A DNA stretch of 64,000 nucleotides from assembly GCA_021464245.1 (NCBI GenBank), contig JADCRB010000059.1, forward strand, positions 293,397 through 357,396, in the 5' to 3' direction. The position numbers were made by a program, and so were the translations under genes. The notes under the pieces were generated by a model. The model searched no databases. It was not told the DNA's origin and saw nothing but the letters and a program-made list of their open reading frames with translations. Source of the DNA: Carallia brachiata (lineage: Eukaryota; Streptophyta; Magnoliopsida; Malpighiales; Rhizophoraceae). Shown here one piece after another: positions 1 to 13,300 of this stretch. Positions within the stretch are counted from its first letter, which is position 1, and every line of letters starts with the position of its first letter.

Positions 1-215
1 AGAGCTGTTGTGGGTTTGCCCTATGGCTTTTGGCTTGTTGTTGGGTTTCTGGCATAGTTTCATACGCTTATTTGTGTCTTGTATTAGTGCCCCTTTTTGG
101 CTGCATCTGAGGCATTAGGCTTCTAGTATATGTACTAGGTTGAACTCTTTTTGGGCATGTCTTATCTAACCGTTGTAGTGTTTAATGAACTCTTTATTTG
201 CTAGTTGTTTAAAAA
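1..215 (+). mobile_element. Probable LINE 3' tail, truncated by window edge
   Basis: The stretch is T/G-rich, contains no ORF, and ends in a run resembling the 3' untranslated end of plant L1-like elements: a 'tttaatgaactcttt' motif followed within about 25 bases by a short A tract near 209-215. The coding part would lie left of the window. The call rests on resemblance only; no domain is visible. Confidence 0.4.
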
Positions 216-861
216 AAGTGACAATAAGTTAAATTAATTATAATATTACTACAAATATCTAACACTAAAATGAAGTTTATTCTATAAATATTCACTTGAA
301 TTGAAATTTTGTGTTGCTAAACCAACTCTTCCCTTTTCTTTTCTTTTTTTTAAATTTTGGTTTAACTCATAACTTTGAAATGTGACATAGCTAGTTTGTG
401 ATTTTTACAAAATGGATCAAAGATATTTTTTTTTTGTATTGAATTTTAATATCAATTTTTTGATTAAAGTATTAATTTAATAATTTAAATTTTTAAATGA
501 TTTATTTTTTTATTCTTTTCAATTTACGTTACAAATACGTATCTTGTATTATCAATAAATTTTTGTACTAAGGGTTCGTTATAGTTGATCTTTTCTATCT
601 TAATAGGAAAAAAAATATTCATTAATATAGAGAAAAGGCCTAGAAGTCATTAACTAGTCCCTTTTTTTTTTTTTTTGACAATACGTTAACTAGTCTAATA
701 ATATAAGAACGAGTATCCCAATCCACGAACAATTAAAATTTGGGAAATATTTAGTAACATATTTTAGGCGGGATTAAAGTGAAATTAAAGTGATATTGAT
801 CGTTGGATGAATGAATTTAAAATAATGAAAAAATAAATAAACTGTTACACATTTTCAACAG
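216..861. other. AT-rich spacer, nothing recognised
   Basis: Low-complexity AT-rich DNA with several poly-T runs, including a long one near 661-676. I see no ORF with family resemblance, no RNA gene and no clear repeat structure. It ends at the 5' target duplication of the LINE. Confidence 0.6.
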
Positions 862-874
862 AACTATACAATTA
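862..874. repeat. LINE target-site duplication, 5' copy
   Basis: The 13-base string AACTATACAATTA occurs here and again at 6825-6837, directly after the A-rich tail of the LINE. A direct repeat of this length at both ends is the expected result of target-primed reverse transcription. Confidence 0.85.
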
Positions 875-1072
875 ATTATAGAAGAGAAGAAATGATCCTT
901 TTAATTAATACAAAATTTTGTATCCTTTAAGATTTTCTATCTCTCGATTGAACTCCTTCTCCCCTTTTCCTCTCCCCCTTCGACGAACGTTAATCATCCT
1001 AGCCACCTTACCTATGAATGTGGGCATGCAAGATCTCTAGTAGAGCTACGTAAGCTGCAAAGAGTCACATAT

Positions 1073-1800
1073 ATGAACAAGGTTCAAGGCGTCCTCTTAG
1101 ATAGTCTGCCTATGCAAGGACAATCCTCTGTATGTCCCAATGATGGCATTCAACAAGATTCATTGACGATAGCTATTAACTATGAAGACGGAGTCCCACA
1201 CTTTAGATGTTCTAATGCAAAGAAAGCAGCTATTAGAAAACCATGGCGTGGCACACTCATTGTCACGCAATGGAGGTGCGCTATAAGCTATACCCATTTT
1301 AGAAATCGTTTAAATGTATTATAAAAACTAAAAGGTAAACTCCAGATTATGGATTTTGAAAATGAATATTTTAATATTAAATTTTCTCGTACATATGACT
1401 ATTTCATTATTTTATGTGGAGGACCTTGGGTTATTCTTAAGCATTATCTTGTGGTTATTGAGTGGAAGCCTCAATTCAAGCCATGCAAAGCTAAGATCAA
1501 TTCTGCCACTGTCTAGGCTCACTTTTTACATATGCCTGTAAAATATTATAATGAGGAGATTATTACTGTTATTGGCAATAAGATTGGTAGGCCTATAAAA
1601 GTTGATCCATCAACAAAGACAACCTCTCACGAAAAGTTTGTGCAGCTCTATGTTCAAATTAATCTTAGTAAACCTCTTCTCAGCAAGATCATCGTTGATG
1701 ATTTACCAATAAATATAGAGTAAAAAGGGTTGCAACAAATCTATTTTATATGTGGCAAAGCAACTCACTTGAAGAAAGCTTACCCACAATAAAGCAGTGC
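1073..1800 (+). pseudogene. LINE ORF1 remnant (DUF4283-like domain plus damaged CCHC knuckle)
   Basis: Reading through stops and frame changes gives the typical ORF1 order: a 'KPWRGTLIV' block at about 1238-1265, an 'MDFENEYF' block near 1350, 'GGPWVILKHYL' near 1418-1450, then the PVKYYNEE and IGRPIKVD blocks around 1532-1605. A zinc knuckle follows at about 1741-1790, but its first and last cysteines read as tyrosines (Y-x2-C-x4-H-x4-Y), so metal binding should be lost. ORF1 proteins of this clade bind nucleic acid and package the element RNA. At least two in-frame stops and one frame change are present. Confidence 0.75.
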
Positions 1801-2695
1801 AACGCCGACTACAAGCACCACCTGTTCTGATGATCCATAAGGGCACACCTAAGCACAGGGTTCAGGGCTTGACCTGTATGGTCCATGAATGCACGCTCAA
1901 AAGGGGGTCTGAAAGTCAAACCTGAGATTTCAACAAGGCAGAATCACTAAAAAGGCAAAAAATAATGGCAATATTCCTATTGCGAAAAGATCACGATTTG
2001 AAGTCCTAATTGATAATCAAGAAGTGAATATTGAAGAAAATATGGTCATAATAGATGTGATTCTAAATCTATTCCCAGAAGATCACACAAAATCTCCACT
2101 GAGAATCTCTCAACCAAAAAAATGTTTTATTTTCTGCAACTCCATTAATCTAGCCAATAACCAAGTCTACCTCCTAATCTTATCCTTAAAGAGAATATCA
2201 ACATCAATCTAACTCCTTCAAACACTCCTAAAAACAAGGATTTAAATCCCCACCTGATTAATAACCATAATGCCACCATACCCCTATTTTGCGATATAGT
2301 AAACACTTTCTTCATCCTCAAGACAACTTCCTAGCTAGGAGTTTGAACTTAGCCCAAAAGCAAAAAACCCAAAGCCAAAAACAACTTACTACTGAAGTCT
2401 CTAAGTTGGCTTAGATGTTTGCAGACCCCTTTTAAGGCCCAACGGTTGGACAAGTTTACTTGCAACAAAAGCCTTCTGAAACTCACAGACGTGCTTTGTT
2501 AATAGCGTCGTCGCGGGGTTTCAAGAAAAAAAGTTCTAAGAGTTGGACCCTCTCTCGCGGTACTCTTGTTGTTGTCTTTGAAAGCTCCAGTAACATGCAG
2601 TCACAGAGCAAATTTAAGGAAACAACCTTTCTAATTCAAAATTTTGAACCATCAGTCTCTAAAAAAGTTAATATGAGTTTTGTTCCTAATTCTCA

Positions 2696-5600
2696 ATGAA
2701 TCCATTAGTATGGAATGTTAAAGGTGCGAGAAAGGAAAAATTGTCTCACACTCTGATGGACTTTATTTCTTTCTATAAACCAGCACTCTTGTTAATAATA
2801 AAACCACGAATCAAGCGGAGGAGAGCTTGTGATGTCATTAGCCAGTTCGGGTATAATGGTGTGTATCAAGTAAACCCATTGGATTTTTGGGTGGTGTTTG
2901 GTTATTGTGGGTCAAGTCAAAAATCAGTCTTGAAATTCTCTACTCTTCCCCTCAAGTTATACATGCTGCAGCAATAGAAAATCAACAACTGGCTTGGGTT
3001 ATCTCGTGTCTTTATGCACATCTTAATGATCATGTTATGTGGGCTAAAGTTTGCAATATTTCAGATTATTTACCAATCCTTTGGACTTTAATAGGGGATT
3101 TTAATGACATGATATCTATATCGAATAAGCTTGGAAGCTCTTTGAAGAACATGAATAGATGTCATCTTTTCACTGAATATGTCAACAATTGCAAGCCTAT
3201 TCATCTGAATTTTATAGGACCAGAATACCCTTGGTAGAATAGTAAAGGAAATCAAATTGTTCAAGAAAGGATTGATTGCTGCCTTGTCTCTCCATCTTGG
3301 TAGTAGAAATTCCCCACTTTGCCCATGTAAAGTCTAATCACTATCCCATTCTATTGAATATAGCTAATAATCTACAGGTTCTGAAGCACAGAAGACCATT
3401 CTGATTTGAAGCTATGTGGGCTTCACATCCGGACTTTAAGCCAGTCATTTAGAGCCACTGGAATAATGGATGAATTTCTCTAATGGATAGTCTTCAATGA
3501 CTCCAACAAGTCCTGAGGTAGTGGAATACTAATGTTTTGGAAATCTATTTTGGAGGAAGCGAAAAAGTATGAGGCAACTTAGTTCTATCTAACGACAACT
3601 TGATAAATGTGACTTAGTATCCTTACGGTGTTAAGTGTTAGATTAATGCATGAGTACAACCAAATTCTTGATAGTGAGGAACTGTTTTGGTTCTAAAAAT
3701 CTTGGTGGGATAAAATTTTGCGTGGTAATCGAAACACTGCCTATTTCCATTCAACTATTTTAAAGCAGAGAGGGAGGAGTCACATACGAGCCTGTAAAAA
3801 CATAGGATGGTGCTTGGGTATATAATCAGCAACAGTTTAAAAATATGGCTTAGGATCATTTTGTGCAAATCTTTATTAATTTGACCATTATTCATCATCG
3901 GTATGAGCCTGAAAGCTGGCCTTGGGTTATGCCATCCATGCTTAGACATCTCAGCTAGATCTCATTTGATATTGACGAACACGAAGCTCTGCGTTCAATG
4001 AAGCCATTGAAGTCTCTTGGACCTGATGGCTTCCATGCTTTATTTTTCTAGAAAATGTAGCATATCGTAGGATGAGATGTTGTTGCTCTTGCTCAACACA
4101 GCTTTGCGTTTAGCACACTGCTGAAAGGGTTGAACGAGACTTTGCTTGCCTTAATTCCAAAGGTTGATCATCTTGAAAAGATAACTCAATTCTATTCTAT
4201 TGTTTTATGCAATGTTCTCTACAAATTAATTACGAAAGTTATTATGCAGCGTCTTAAGCCCCCTTATGGTCAGCTAGATAGGCCTACTGCAAGCTTCTTT
4301 TATGCCAGGAAGGCCCACGTATGACAATATTATACTTGCTCAGACAATTATGGCATGAAGGGAAAAATAGATGTATGGTCATTAAAATTGATCTTGAAAA
4401 TGCTTTTGACAGAGTCAACTAGAGTTTTCTACTAAAAATTCCTCTCTTTGTAGCTTATATAGACATTTGTCAATTTAGTAATGACTTGTGTGACGACATC
4501 TTCGATGATAGTTTTTTGGAATGGCAAAAAGACAAATACCTTCAAGTGGCACTGTGGCTTGTGACAAGAAGATCCAACGTCTCTATATCGTTTCATGTTA
4601 TGTATAGAGAGATTATTGCATATGATTCAGAGGGAGACACAAGTCAGTTGGCAGCCTCTTTGCTGCTTTTGAAATGACCCTACAATTTCGCATCTTTTTT
4701 TGCTGATGATTTATTGCTGCTCAGACATGCTATGGCTACAACAGCCAAAGCTATAGAAAAAGTTATGATTCAATTGTTCTTTATCAAGCTAGAAAATCAA
4801 TAGAACAAAATTGAAAATTCTTTTCATGCAAAATGTATGTAGAGCAACTAGTGGCACCATATATGGAGTATTGGGCTTCTCTTTTGTTTTGGATCTAGGT
4901 AAATACTTAGGAGTCCCAATATCTTTTAATAGACGTTCCAGAGCCTCCTATTGTGGTCTGCTTGGAAAGCTTCTATCCAAGCTAAGTGGATGGAAGGCCA
5001 ACTCACTTTTTCTAGGAGGTTGTGCTGTTCTTATAGAGTCGGTCTCATAGACTTTGCCATATTATCTTATACAAACCTTATGTGTGTCGCAAGCTGTGTG
5101 TGATGAGATAGATCAATCCAACAAATCCTTTTTATAGGGTAATGATGCTAATCACTACAAGCAGAGTCTAGTTGCTTGGGATGATGTGTGCCAACCAAAG
5201 TCTCTTGGTAGATTGGGTCTCCGAGAAGCATGAGATATGAATATTGCACTTCTGACTAAATTAAGTTGGGAAATCACCACCAGCAATGCAAGCCTTGGAT
5301 TGATGTTTTGAAGACTAAATACTTTCTAGTAGTCCCTTTTCTAGATGCCCAAAGACATTATGACAGCTCCCTTATTTGAAGGCAATTCTTCAAGGTAGGG
5401 AGCTTTATTAACATGGACTTCACTGGTCCCTTAGTGATGGTGCTTCAATTTGATTCTGGGTTGATTCATGGCTCTTAGACTCACCCATTATCAACTTAGA
5501 TTGGAATTTGCCGGATGTTTATGAGATTAACAACACTGTATCCTATTATATTGAAGCTAACAAGTGCTAGAATTGAAGCTTACTAAATGACAAAATCTCT

Positions 5601-6650
5601 AGCCATGTTCGATTAAGCCTATAGGGGACATATATCAATACACTCAACTGACCACCAGACAAGCAACTTTGGAGGCTTAACTCAGGGCGCTTCTTTGTAT
5701 CCAATGCATATCACTTGCCATGTGACGCGGAAAAAGCCTCTAATGATCATTGGGCGTGGATTTGGAGCACGCCTGTACCTCCTTACATGTAGACATTTCT
5801 ATGGTTGGTATGGAGACAAAGGCTTCTTACTAATGCCTATTGCTTCCATTGTCATATCACTAACTGTGGAGTAAGTGAAAGCTGTAGGTATAGCTGGGAA
5901 GATATCCTATGTGTTGTTCTCCTGTCCATTTGCTAAAGAAGTTTGGGTATACATCAGTCGCAAGTTGCAACTTCAAATTGATACCAAGATGGATTTTCCT
6001 CAATTGATCAAGACTTATAGTTTGTCAAAAAACGAAAGTACATTGAGGTGCTCTCATCAAATAATTTTCATAACAGCTTTGTGGTACTTATGGTATGCAA
6101 GAAACAAGTTCATCTTTGAAAACTTGAAGCTCTCTCCTTGTTATTTAGTCAATTTGATTCGGAGCGAATCAATTGAGATTCATGATCTCATACGCACTGC
6201 CAATATTACAATGACACGAACCAGTGCTGCTAGTGATGCACTCATTAGTTGGTCCCCTCCACCAAAGCATGTTGTCAAGATTAATGTTGATGGAGCGGTA
6301 AGTGGTAGCCCAGGCTCAGCGGGTTATGGAGGTGTGGCTCAGAATAGTCTTGGCAAATGGTTATTCAACTTCTCGAGCTCCTGTGGTCTTGCCATGGTTA
6401 TTTAGGCAGAATTGTGGGGTATCTATGCAGCATTACAAATGGCATGGGATAATGGGCTGAGAAATATAATAGTGAAAACTAATTCTTTATTAGCTTTGCA
6501 ATTACTGACTAGAAATGATTGGGACATAAATTATTACAGAGCTATTATTGGTGATTGCAGGCACTTGCTCAATCGTCCCTGACACTATAAGCTCAGAGAT
6601 ACTCTTTGTGAAGGCAACTATTGCGTGGACTTCGTGGCAAATTAAGGGTG
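2696..6650 (+). pseudogene. LINE ORF2 remnant: endonuclease, reverse transcriptase, RNase H
   Basis: The endonuclease begins with 'MNPLVWNVKGARK' at 2696, and its 'GDFND' motif lies near 3096. The reverse transcriptase shows 'LKSLGPDGFHALFF' near 4007-4050, 'LALIPKVDH' near 4142, 'IKIDLENAFDRVN' near 4383-4421 and the catalytic block as 'FADD' near 4698, where YADD or FADD is usual. A zf-RVT-like region lies about 5690-5880. The C-terminal RNase H contains 'KINVDGA' near 6278 and 'AELWGIYAALQMAW' near 6405-6448. The product would nick target DNA and copy the element RNA in place. Stops and shifts occur throughout, so no full protein can be made. Confidence 0.8.
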
Positions 6651-6824
6651 CTTTGAAGATGTAGTACTTAAAGTTTGGGATAAACTGCGGTAGGGAATTC
6701 TTCTTCTTCTACATTTTGACATGGTTGGCATGAATCGCTCACAGAGTGACTAGTTCTTAATTTTTGTACTATTTTATGTTTTTTCAATCCTTAGTACCAA
6801 TTTAAAAAAAAAAAAAAGAATGAC

Positions 6825-6837
6825 AACTATACAATTA
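6825..6837. repeat. LINE target-site duplication, 3' copy
   Basis: Exact 13-base match to 862-874, placed seven bases beyond the A tract of the LINE tail. It fixes the 3' limit of the insertion. Confidence 0.85.
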
Positions 6838-9439
6838 CTTTATTGCTATATAATAGACAATGATATATAGTGAAACTTTTACAATTTATAACTCATTTAG
6901 CAAATCAATGAGTTGCGGGGTTGCCTTCCTTTTCACATACACTTACTAAGGTATTTGGTGAATTAAACATATATTTGCCTTGTACAATTTTATAAATAAG
7001 TAGAAATTTTTATTGAATATCGTAGAATTTATTTTTTTGTAGTTTTAATGTAGAAGCCCAACTTACTGCACTGTAATACCATAGTTTCTCATTTATTAGA
7101 CATTAACAATATATTAACGTTATCAGTAATTGACACAAATTCCAAAATAACACCTAATTCACTACCTGAAGAGTCATACATTCAATTATGTATAGAGTAA
7201 AAATCAACGTCCATGACTCAACATATTGAAGGCCGAAGATTAAGAAAATATATGTAATGCAATCGAGGCCCCAGAAACATCATATTAATTAGCTTCTTTT
7301 AATTTTCTTGTTATTTTTACGTTTTTCTTTTTTCTTTATTATAAATTACTTATAATCTTATATTATACAAATTTATTTATATTTTTTTTGTTTCAAATAA
7401 ACTCTATTTATTATATTATATATAAAATTATGAATAAATTATATTAAAAAAATGAGTCAAATTAAAAATTCTCCAAAAAAAAAAAAAGATTTCTTATAAT
7501 TCTAACCCCAAAGAGTCATCAAGAGATCTCTCCCATACTCTCATCACCTAAATTCGTTGCATTTATATTATTTCATATGCTTCTAAATAAAATGTGAATA
7601 ATTAAGCAACGGTGGTAAAACTATTGAGACAAAAATAAAATCTGCAAGATGCTTGGCTTGGGGACCAAAATATGTCGTTGAGGTGGGGCCTAAAACGAGC
7701 ACTGTCTTGTTATTGGTTGCTAATTAATTATAGTTATGCAATCTTCCAGGTAATTTCCTTATCCAGTACCTGCACCAATCATTGCCCATTAAAATCTAAT
7801 TCTCCGCTCAAGGAAAATTAACAAAAGCAAGACTTAAAGAACGTTAAAAACCTGTAAAACTAAAAAATTTAAGCTGTTAAGTGAGGTTGGGAAATAGATT
7901 ATATTAAAACTCTAAAAAAAAAAAAAAAGGTTATGTCATCCATTTCAAAATTTATTTATGCATGTTCTCATACTCCTCTTTCTCAATCTCTTAAAATGTT
8001 CTTTAGGTCTGAAAAAAAAAAGAAGAAGGAAAAAACAAAACATTGGCCTAATTGATAACAATTGCAGTACTATATTGTTATAGTTTTTGCAATCACTAGA
8101 AGGAGAGCCAATGCGTGAAGACATTGGAAATCTTGAGTTTGACTGCAATTTTGAGAGGGACTTAAAAATATGACATGCAAAAACGTAATTGATACATGAT
8201 TCCATTTTCCACACAAGCACTCTATGTACATGGTTTGACCCTTCAAATTATCCAAATTATTCACAAAGATTGCCGTCAATTTCATGGAATATAATGAGTG
8301 TTCTATTCGCCAATCTAGATTGATTTCAATATCTTGTAGCAAGCCAAAATAATTTATAATTCTATGTCCATCTCAAGATATGTATATGTTCTTAGTTGAC
8401 AATTTTAGATCAGTATGTCCACATTTCATTGCCAAATCTGTTGTTGTGGGGAAAGGTGTGCATCTGAGTAGGTGAGCTAAAGAAAAAAAAAAAAACCTAG
8501 CTACAGGGGCAGGGAGCTGTTTAGGGAGGTTGGTGGCTTTTTTTTTTTTTTCATAAATTTGTTACACCTCAAGTTCTATTGCACATTAATTCTAATTATT
8601 ATTCACATCATATATTTCTAAAAATAAATTGTGGGGCTCACTATTAGTTTTATCTCTCCCTCCTTCTCTTTTTCTCTCTTTTATTCGTCCCTACCCCTTT
8701 ACCCGTCTAGTTATCATTTCTCATAATATAAATTGTCTCTTCTTAATCCATTCATCCGTTTGACTAAACTAGGCAGTCCGACTTCAATAAGCTTTAGGTT
8801 TAGGCCTACCTCCAAGCATGCATGAAGGGGGAAGGGACAGCATTTAACAACACATCTTAACCTTGAGAAATATTAGACAATGCAAATATGTAGCAGATGG
8901 TTACGTAGTAGTTGCGATAACTTTTTATTTGATGCAACTTTAAGCATGTGCCAGAAAGGAAGGACAATCATTGTCCTCTTCAAGAATTCTTTGCTTGGGA
9001 TTGTAGATTAATGATATCAAACTCCAAATGATATAAACAAGATGACGAGCATTGACATGGACAAGATTTAATATTTCTAATTTGAACCAATGACCTATCT
9101 GTAGGTATTTCAGAAAGGAAGAGATTGATTACACTCATCAGTTATGAGTTCTCGCATTCCTAATAATACCAACCATATCTGCTTGAAGCAACGCGCTTCT
9201 CCCCAGGAGAAGAGATTCTCAAATCTTTTTAAATGTAGCATCCTTGGCAACTCCGAAATGATCAAGAAAGTTTCCACAATAATTAGTTTCACGTAATATA
9301 TGCTACAAAAGACTATCCCAAGGTTGGCTGAAAAGGCGTACAACCTTGGTCGTAAGAATAAGGAGAGGGTGTTGACCACAAAAAAAAAAAAAAAAAGAAG
9401 GTACAAGTCAGCGCTCCCATCCAACTTACGAATCTTCAG
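6838..9439. other. AT-rich intergenic DNA
   Basis: AT-rich, with many A and T homopolymers (for example near 7474-7487, 7914-7928, 8479-8494, 8537-8551 and 9379-9396). Open frames of 90-104 codons on the minus strand (7945-8342, 9110-9424) are driven by homopolymers, and their translations (runs of F, L, K) resemble no family I know. No gene, RNA or terminal repeat could be supported. Confidence 0.55.
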
Positions 9440-9990
9440 GATAAACTAATTGGAAGTCCTAAATGTTTTGAAATTTATGCAATTTAGTCCTCAAACGTTT
9501 TATGTTTTCAAATTAGTTCTTCACTTTTAATTTTCATTCCATAAGAGTATTCTTTCAACAGGAATTGGTTAAACCAATATATACATAATTTAATCTAGCT
9601 AATACCGTATAAAAAGAACACTCAAATGTATCGTAAAAACATAAATTTATGTATACATACGCATTTCTCTTCTTTTTCCTAAACATAAAAGGTTAAAATT
9701 ATAAATTTTACCAACAAAAATTTTTGGTTTTTTTCCTTTCTATGAGAGAAAAAAGGAAAATTTAGCAAAATAAGCATATGTACATTTTGTATTTTTAGGA
9801 TATAATTAAGTATCTTTTTTATGCTCTCTCAATTAGTTCAAGCTAGCTATTTATTGGATTGACTAATTCCTTATCCAAAAAGAGACTCATATGAAATAAA
9901 AATTAAAGATTTAGAACTAATTTAGAAACTTAAAAATGTTTAAAACTTAATTACTAAATCTCAAAATTTAAGACTTCTTAAAAACTTATG
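9440..9990. repeat. Foldback (long inverted-repeat) element 1
   Basis: The left arm (about 9441-9550) and right arm (about 9878-9988) are imperfect reverse complements. The left arm's 'ggaagtcctaaatg' and 'caaattagttctt' blocks recur in inverted order in the right arm. The centre is AT-rich and non-coding. The arms carry the 'agtcctaaa' phrase also seen at 63870-64000. It looks like a non-autonomous foldback or MITE-like element; I could not define a target duplication. Confidence 0.6.
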
Positions 9991-10065
9991 TCGTAAATTT
10001 TAAAAAGCGAATACAATGGTCCTCCGAAATCTCCTCCCATGGGCTGTCTGTAAAAAGAATTTAGT

Positions 10066-10361
10066 TTTTTATGGGGATAACCAACTTTTTAAACCTAAAC
10101 TTTTGTGATTTTTTCTATTTGAAGTCTAAACCTTTTAAATTTTCTATTTAAGGATTAAACTTTTATTTTTTGTTCTATTCAAATCCTTTTACAATGAAAC
10201 ATGTTTCCGTTAGATCTAACAGAAAAATTAACGGTAAATCATACAAAAGGACTTGAATAGAAAAAAAAATAAAGTTTAGACCTTAAATAAAAAATTTATT
10301 AGATTTTAAATAGAAAAAATCATAAAAATTTAGAATTAAAAAGTTAATTATCTCATTTTTT
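10066..10361. repeat. Foldback (long inverted-repeat) element 2
   Basis: Two arms of about 120-130 bases (roughly 10066-10195 and 10235-10361) pair as an imperfect hairpin. Blocks such as 'gattttttctattt' and 'ctattcaa(a/g)tccttttg' appear in both orientations. The short loop contains 'gttagatctaac', itself a small palindrome. It belongs to the same general style as element 1. No coding capacity. Confidence 0.7.
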
Positions 10362-13300
10362 ACGTGTTTACGTAATGCTATTTATTGTGGCGGTCGGACG
10401 GTCGTGAAACATGGACTGAGATATCTATATACCGTATTGTGGTCAAAAAAGTATATACTATATTCTTTCAACCCTAAAAAAAGCATATTTTTTGATAAAA
10501 AAAAGTATATTCTTTTAAAAATTATTTTTTTTGATAAAAATATCTTTCAAGCCTAAAAATCTTCACAAAATATAACTTTTAATTTAAGTCGGTAAATTAA
10601 AAAGAGAAAGGAAAGGATTGTGCTCACCAAAAAGAACCTATTAAAAGAAAAAAAAAAAAAAAAAAAAAAACAATAGCAGTAGCAGGATAGGCTGATTGGG
10701 GCAGGCTTTTTTCCACTGTGATAGGATTTGGTCCTCTGATTGTGAGTTGAAAAGAATTATGACGCCATGGAGCGTAAGCAATATCGCCATTATATCCATT
10801 TCAATTGTTTTGGTCCTATGTACTACAGTAACTCTTCCACCTTTATAACAGCTATATTACTTAAACAATAAAAGAAAGAGCACGCAAAAAAATATTTAAT
10901 TGGTTAAATAGTATTTATCTGTTTATCTTTTTGTTTAATTGGATATATCTTATACAATATAATAATTTATATCATTACATGTCCTATTAAGTGCTCCTTG
11001 ATACGTTACTAAGAAATTTTATTCTTCCTATAAATTTTATATTTTCTTTCCATAATTATAACTTAAGACTCTAAAATAAAAATTCACGTTCTAATTACTC
11101 AGATGTTCATCAAAAATTCGTTTATCTCGTTTTAACAAAGGAGCGGTGGCAAACAAATGCCCTTTATCTTAACTTAACATGTTTTACTTTTCTAACGTAC
11201 ATTCAAACAGGTCCTATTAATTTCTCCACCAAATCCCTGCAAACTATGGAAACTGGTTGTTTATGGCTTAAATCTATGCAAAATATGGAAGCATGTAGTG
11301 TTAGAGTTGAATTTTTTAGTTTTATATTAAGAGAGTATCATCAAAGTAACTTAATCTTCAACTGAGTTTAAGTCATTTCCGATTAAGACAAAGTTTAAGG
11401 GTGTACTCGTTCATATCTATTTTGCGCATTCTTTATTTGACTTGTAAAATGTTTTCAAAATGGTTAATTACGTATCCTAATATGATATTATTTCCCAGTC
11501 AAAATTTTGAGGATCATGATCAGCAACCAAAATGGCTTGTTAAACATTTTAATATTGTTGAAATATGGCAAAATCATGTAATATTATGCCTGTTTGTATT
11601 CATTCGAGAAGAACAGTTGACTTCACCTGCTAGACATATTTTCTGCCTAATATTATCAAATGTGGCTGCTTCCAGAAATCGGCTTGCTTCCATCTGTAAG
11701 TCAAACAAATCTAATTCTGTTTGTAATAAGTTATTGTTTGTTAATTGCTAGTATATAGTGTTACCATGTTTTCAAAGAGAAGTTGTTTGTGCTGGCTGGA
11801 ATTTGTAACTTTTAAATTTTAATAGAGCAATTTTACCGTTAAATTACGTTATGTAATTTTTTTAATTCATGTCACAAATTATGTTTGATACCAAGGTTAT
11901 ATTAATTTTTTATTATTACGTATTTTATTATATGACAATTCATGTTTGTATTTAAGACTTGGATACTTAGATTGAATAAGACTCTCGGTCCAAACATCTT
12001 ATTGGAAGGGTTTCAATAATGGGCCCCTCTCTCCTTTAACTCACCCTCTCCTTTATGAAACCAAGGACCGAGCACTTTTCCGTTGTTTTTAATGTCCAAT
12101 TGTGCTCTGTTTTAACATGAAAGCAAATTTAAATAATAAAAGTTATGGACCTTAGGATGAAGTTACGAAGAGTTATGTAACCTTATCCTCAAATAATAAT
12201 AATAATAACTAAAAAGAAAGAAATTAGAAAAAAAAAAGGAAAAATGCTAATTGAGTCTTATTTTTTTTTAAAAGAAAATGGGCACCTTTTGACCCTGTTT
12301 CCGTACCCGGTGCTGTCTCATTTAACTTTGGCAGCTACTGACTACCCAGCCTTGACAAAAACGGCAAAAGAAAATAATTAAACGGCATACAGTGAGTTAA
12401 TTTATTTTATTCGTCGTAACTATTCGATTGTTTTGCATTCTCCGGCTTGAGTATACACAAAAATATAATATTTCATGACAAAATTATAAGAAATTACCGT
12501 TACTTTCCTATTTCAAAAAAATAACAAAATTTAGTGTCTTTCACGAGATTGTGTATATTTAAGTCTATACATTTAGTTTTATCAACAAGCTTTGCCAGAC
12601 AACCGTTGGTGGCCGAGTCTTAGATTTGTGATTTCACCTATCTTTAATGCAATGTATTGTGTCACGCATACAATCCCTTCACCTAGTCATATCTACATCT
12701 ATATCTTTTTTTTCTCATTTATAAAAGAAAAAAGATAGCTGTCATTCCAAATCTCGTTAACTTAAGGTCAAGGCAAATCGATGGTCTACAAAACTACATC
12801 AATAAAAACTATTAAATAGCATTTCGATGATTCTACAATAGTCCACAAAGTATTTGGACGACTTCGTAAATGAGGAATATTTGGACCATCTCTATCCAAT
12901 ATAGGAGATTCTTTTCCTAATGCTAGCTGGTTGGGTTTTCATTCGTCTAGTTTAAACTCTTTTTTGAAGACGATAATGCAGGTGATTGTACAAAGTAGTT
13001 TTACGGTTACATCATAATATAAAAAATCCTAAATTTCCTTTTTTTTTTTTTTACTATTATCAATTTTTTTAAAAAAAATAACATCGGAATTGTGTCTACG
13101 CACCATAAAAGTTAGTTAAAATACTGAGCATTTCTTGGACATCAAATCGAAAAACAAAAAATTCAGCAAAATCGTAACTTGCATGCTTGCATAGTTTCTC
13201 ATCCATATTTTTGGTTCTCCATCACTTGTATTTTGGTAGATTAGATTTTGTATACCATGCTAATTGTGACATGAGGTCACATGTTTAACCAGCAAAAACA

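Larger units (their letters stand above)
875..6824 (+). mobile_element. Full-length, decayed L1-like LINE retrotransposon
   Basis: A complete plant L1-clade element: 5' leader, ORF1 remnant (DUF4283-type domain and zinc knuckle), ORF2 remnant (endonuclease, reverse transcriptase, zf-RVT region, C-terminal RNase H), 3' UTR and a poly-A tail at about 6804-6817, framed by a perfect 13-bp target duplication. Both ORFs are broken by many stops and frameshifts, so it is not autonomous now. The roughly 6-kb length matches full-length plant LINEs, so this is not one of the common 5'-truncated copies. Confidence 0.85.

Noticed and set aside
7945..9424. Minus-strand ORFs of 90-104 codons
   Set aside because: Dominated by Phe/Leu/Lys runs from homopolymers; no family resemblance.
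11401..11751. 116-codon ORF in the AT-rich spacer
   Set aside because: No domain, no promoter or splice context, composition like random AT-rich DNA.
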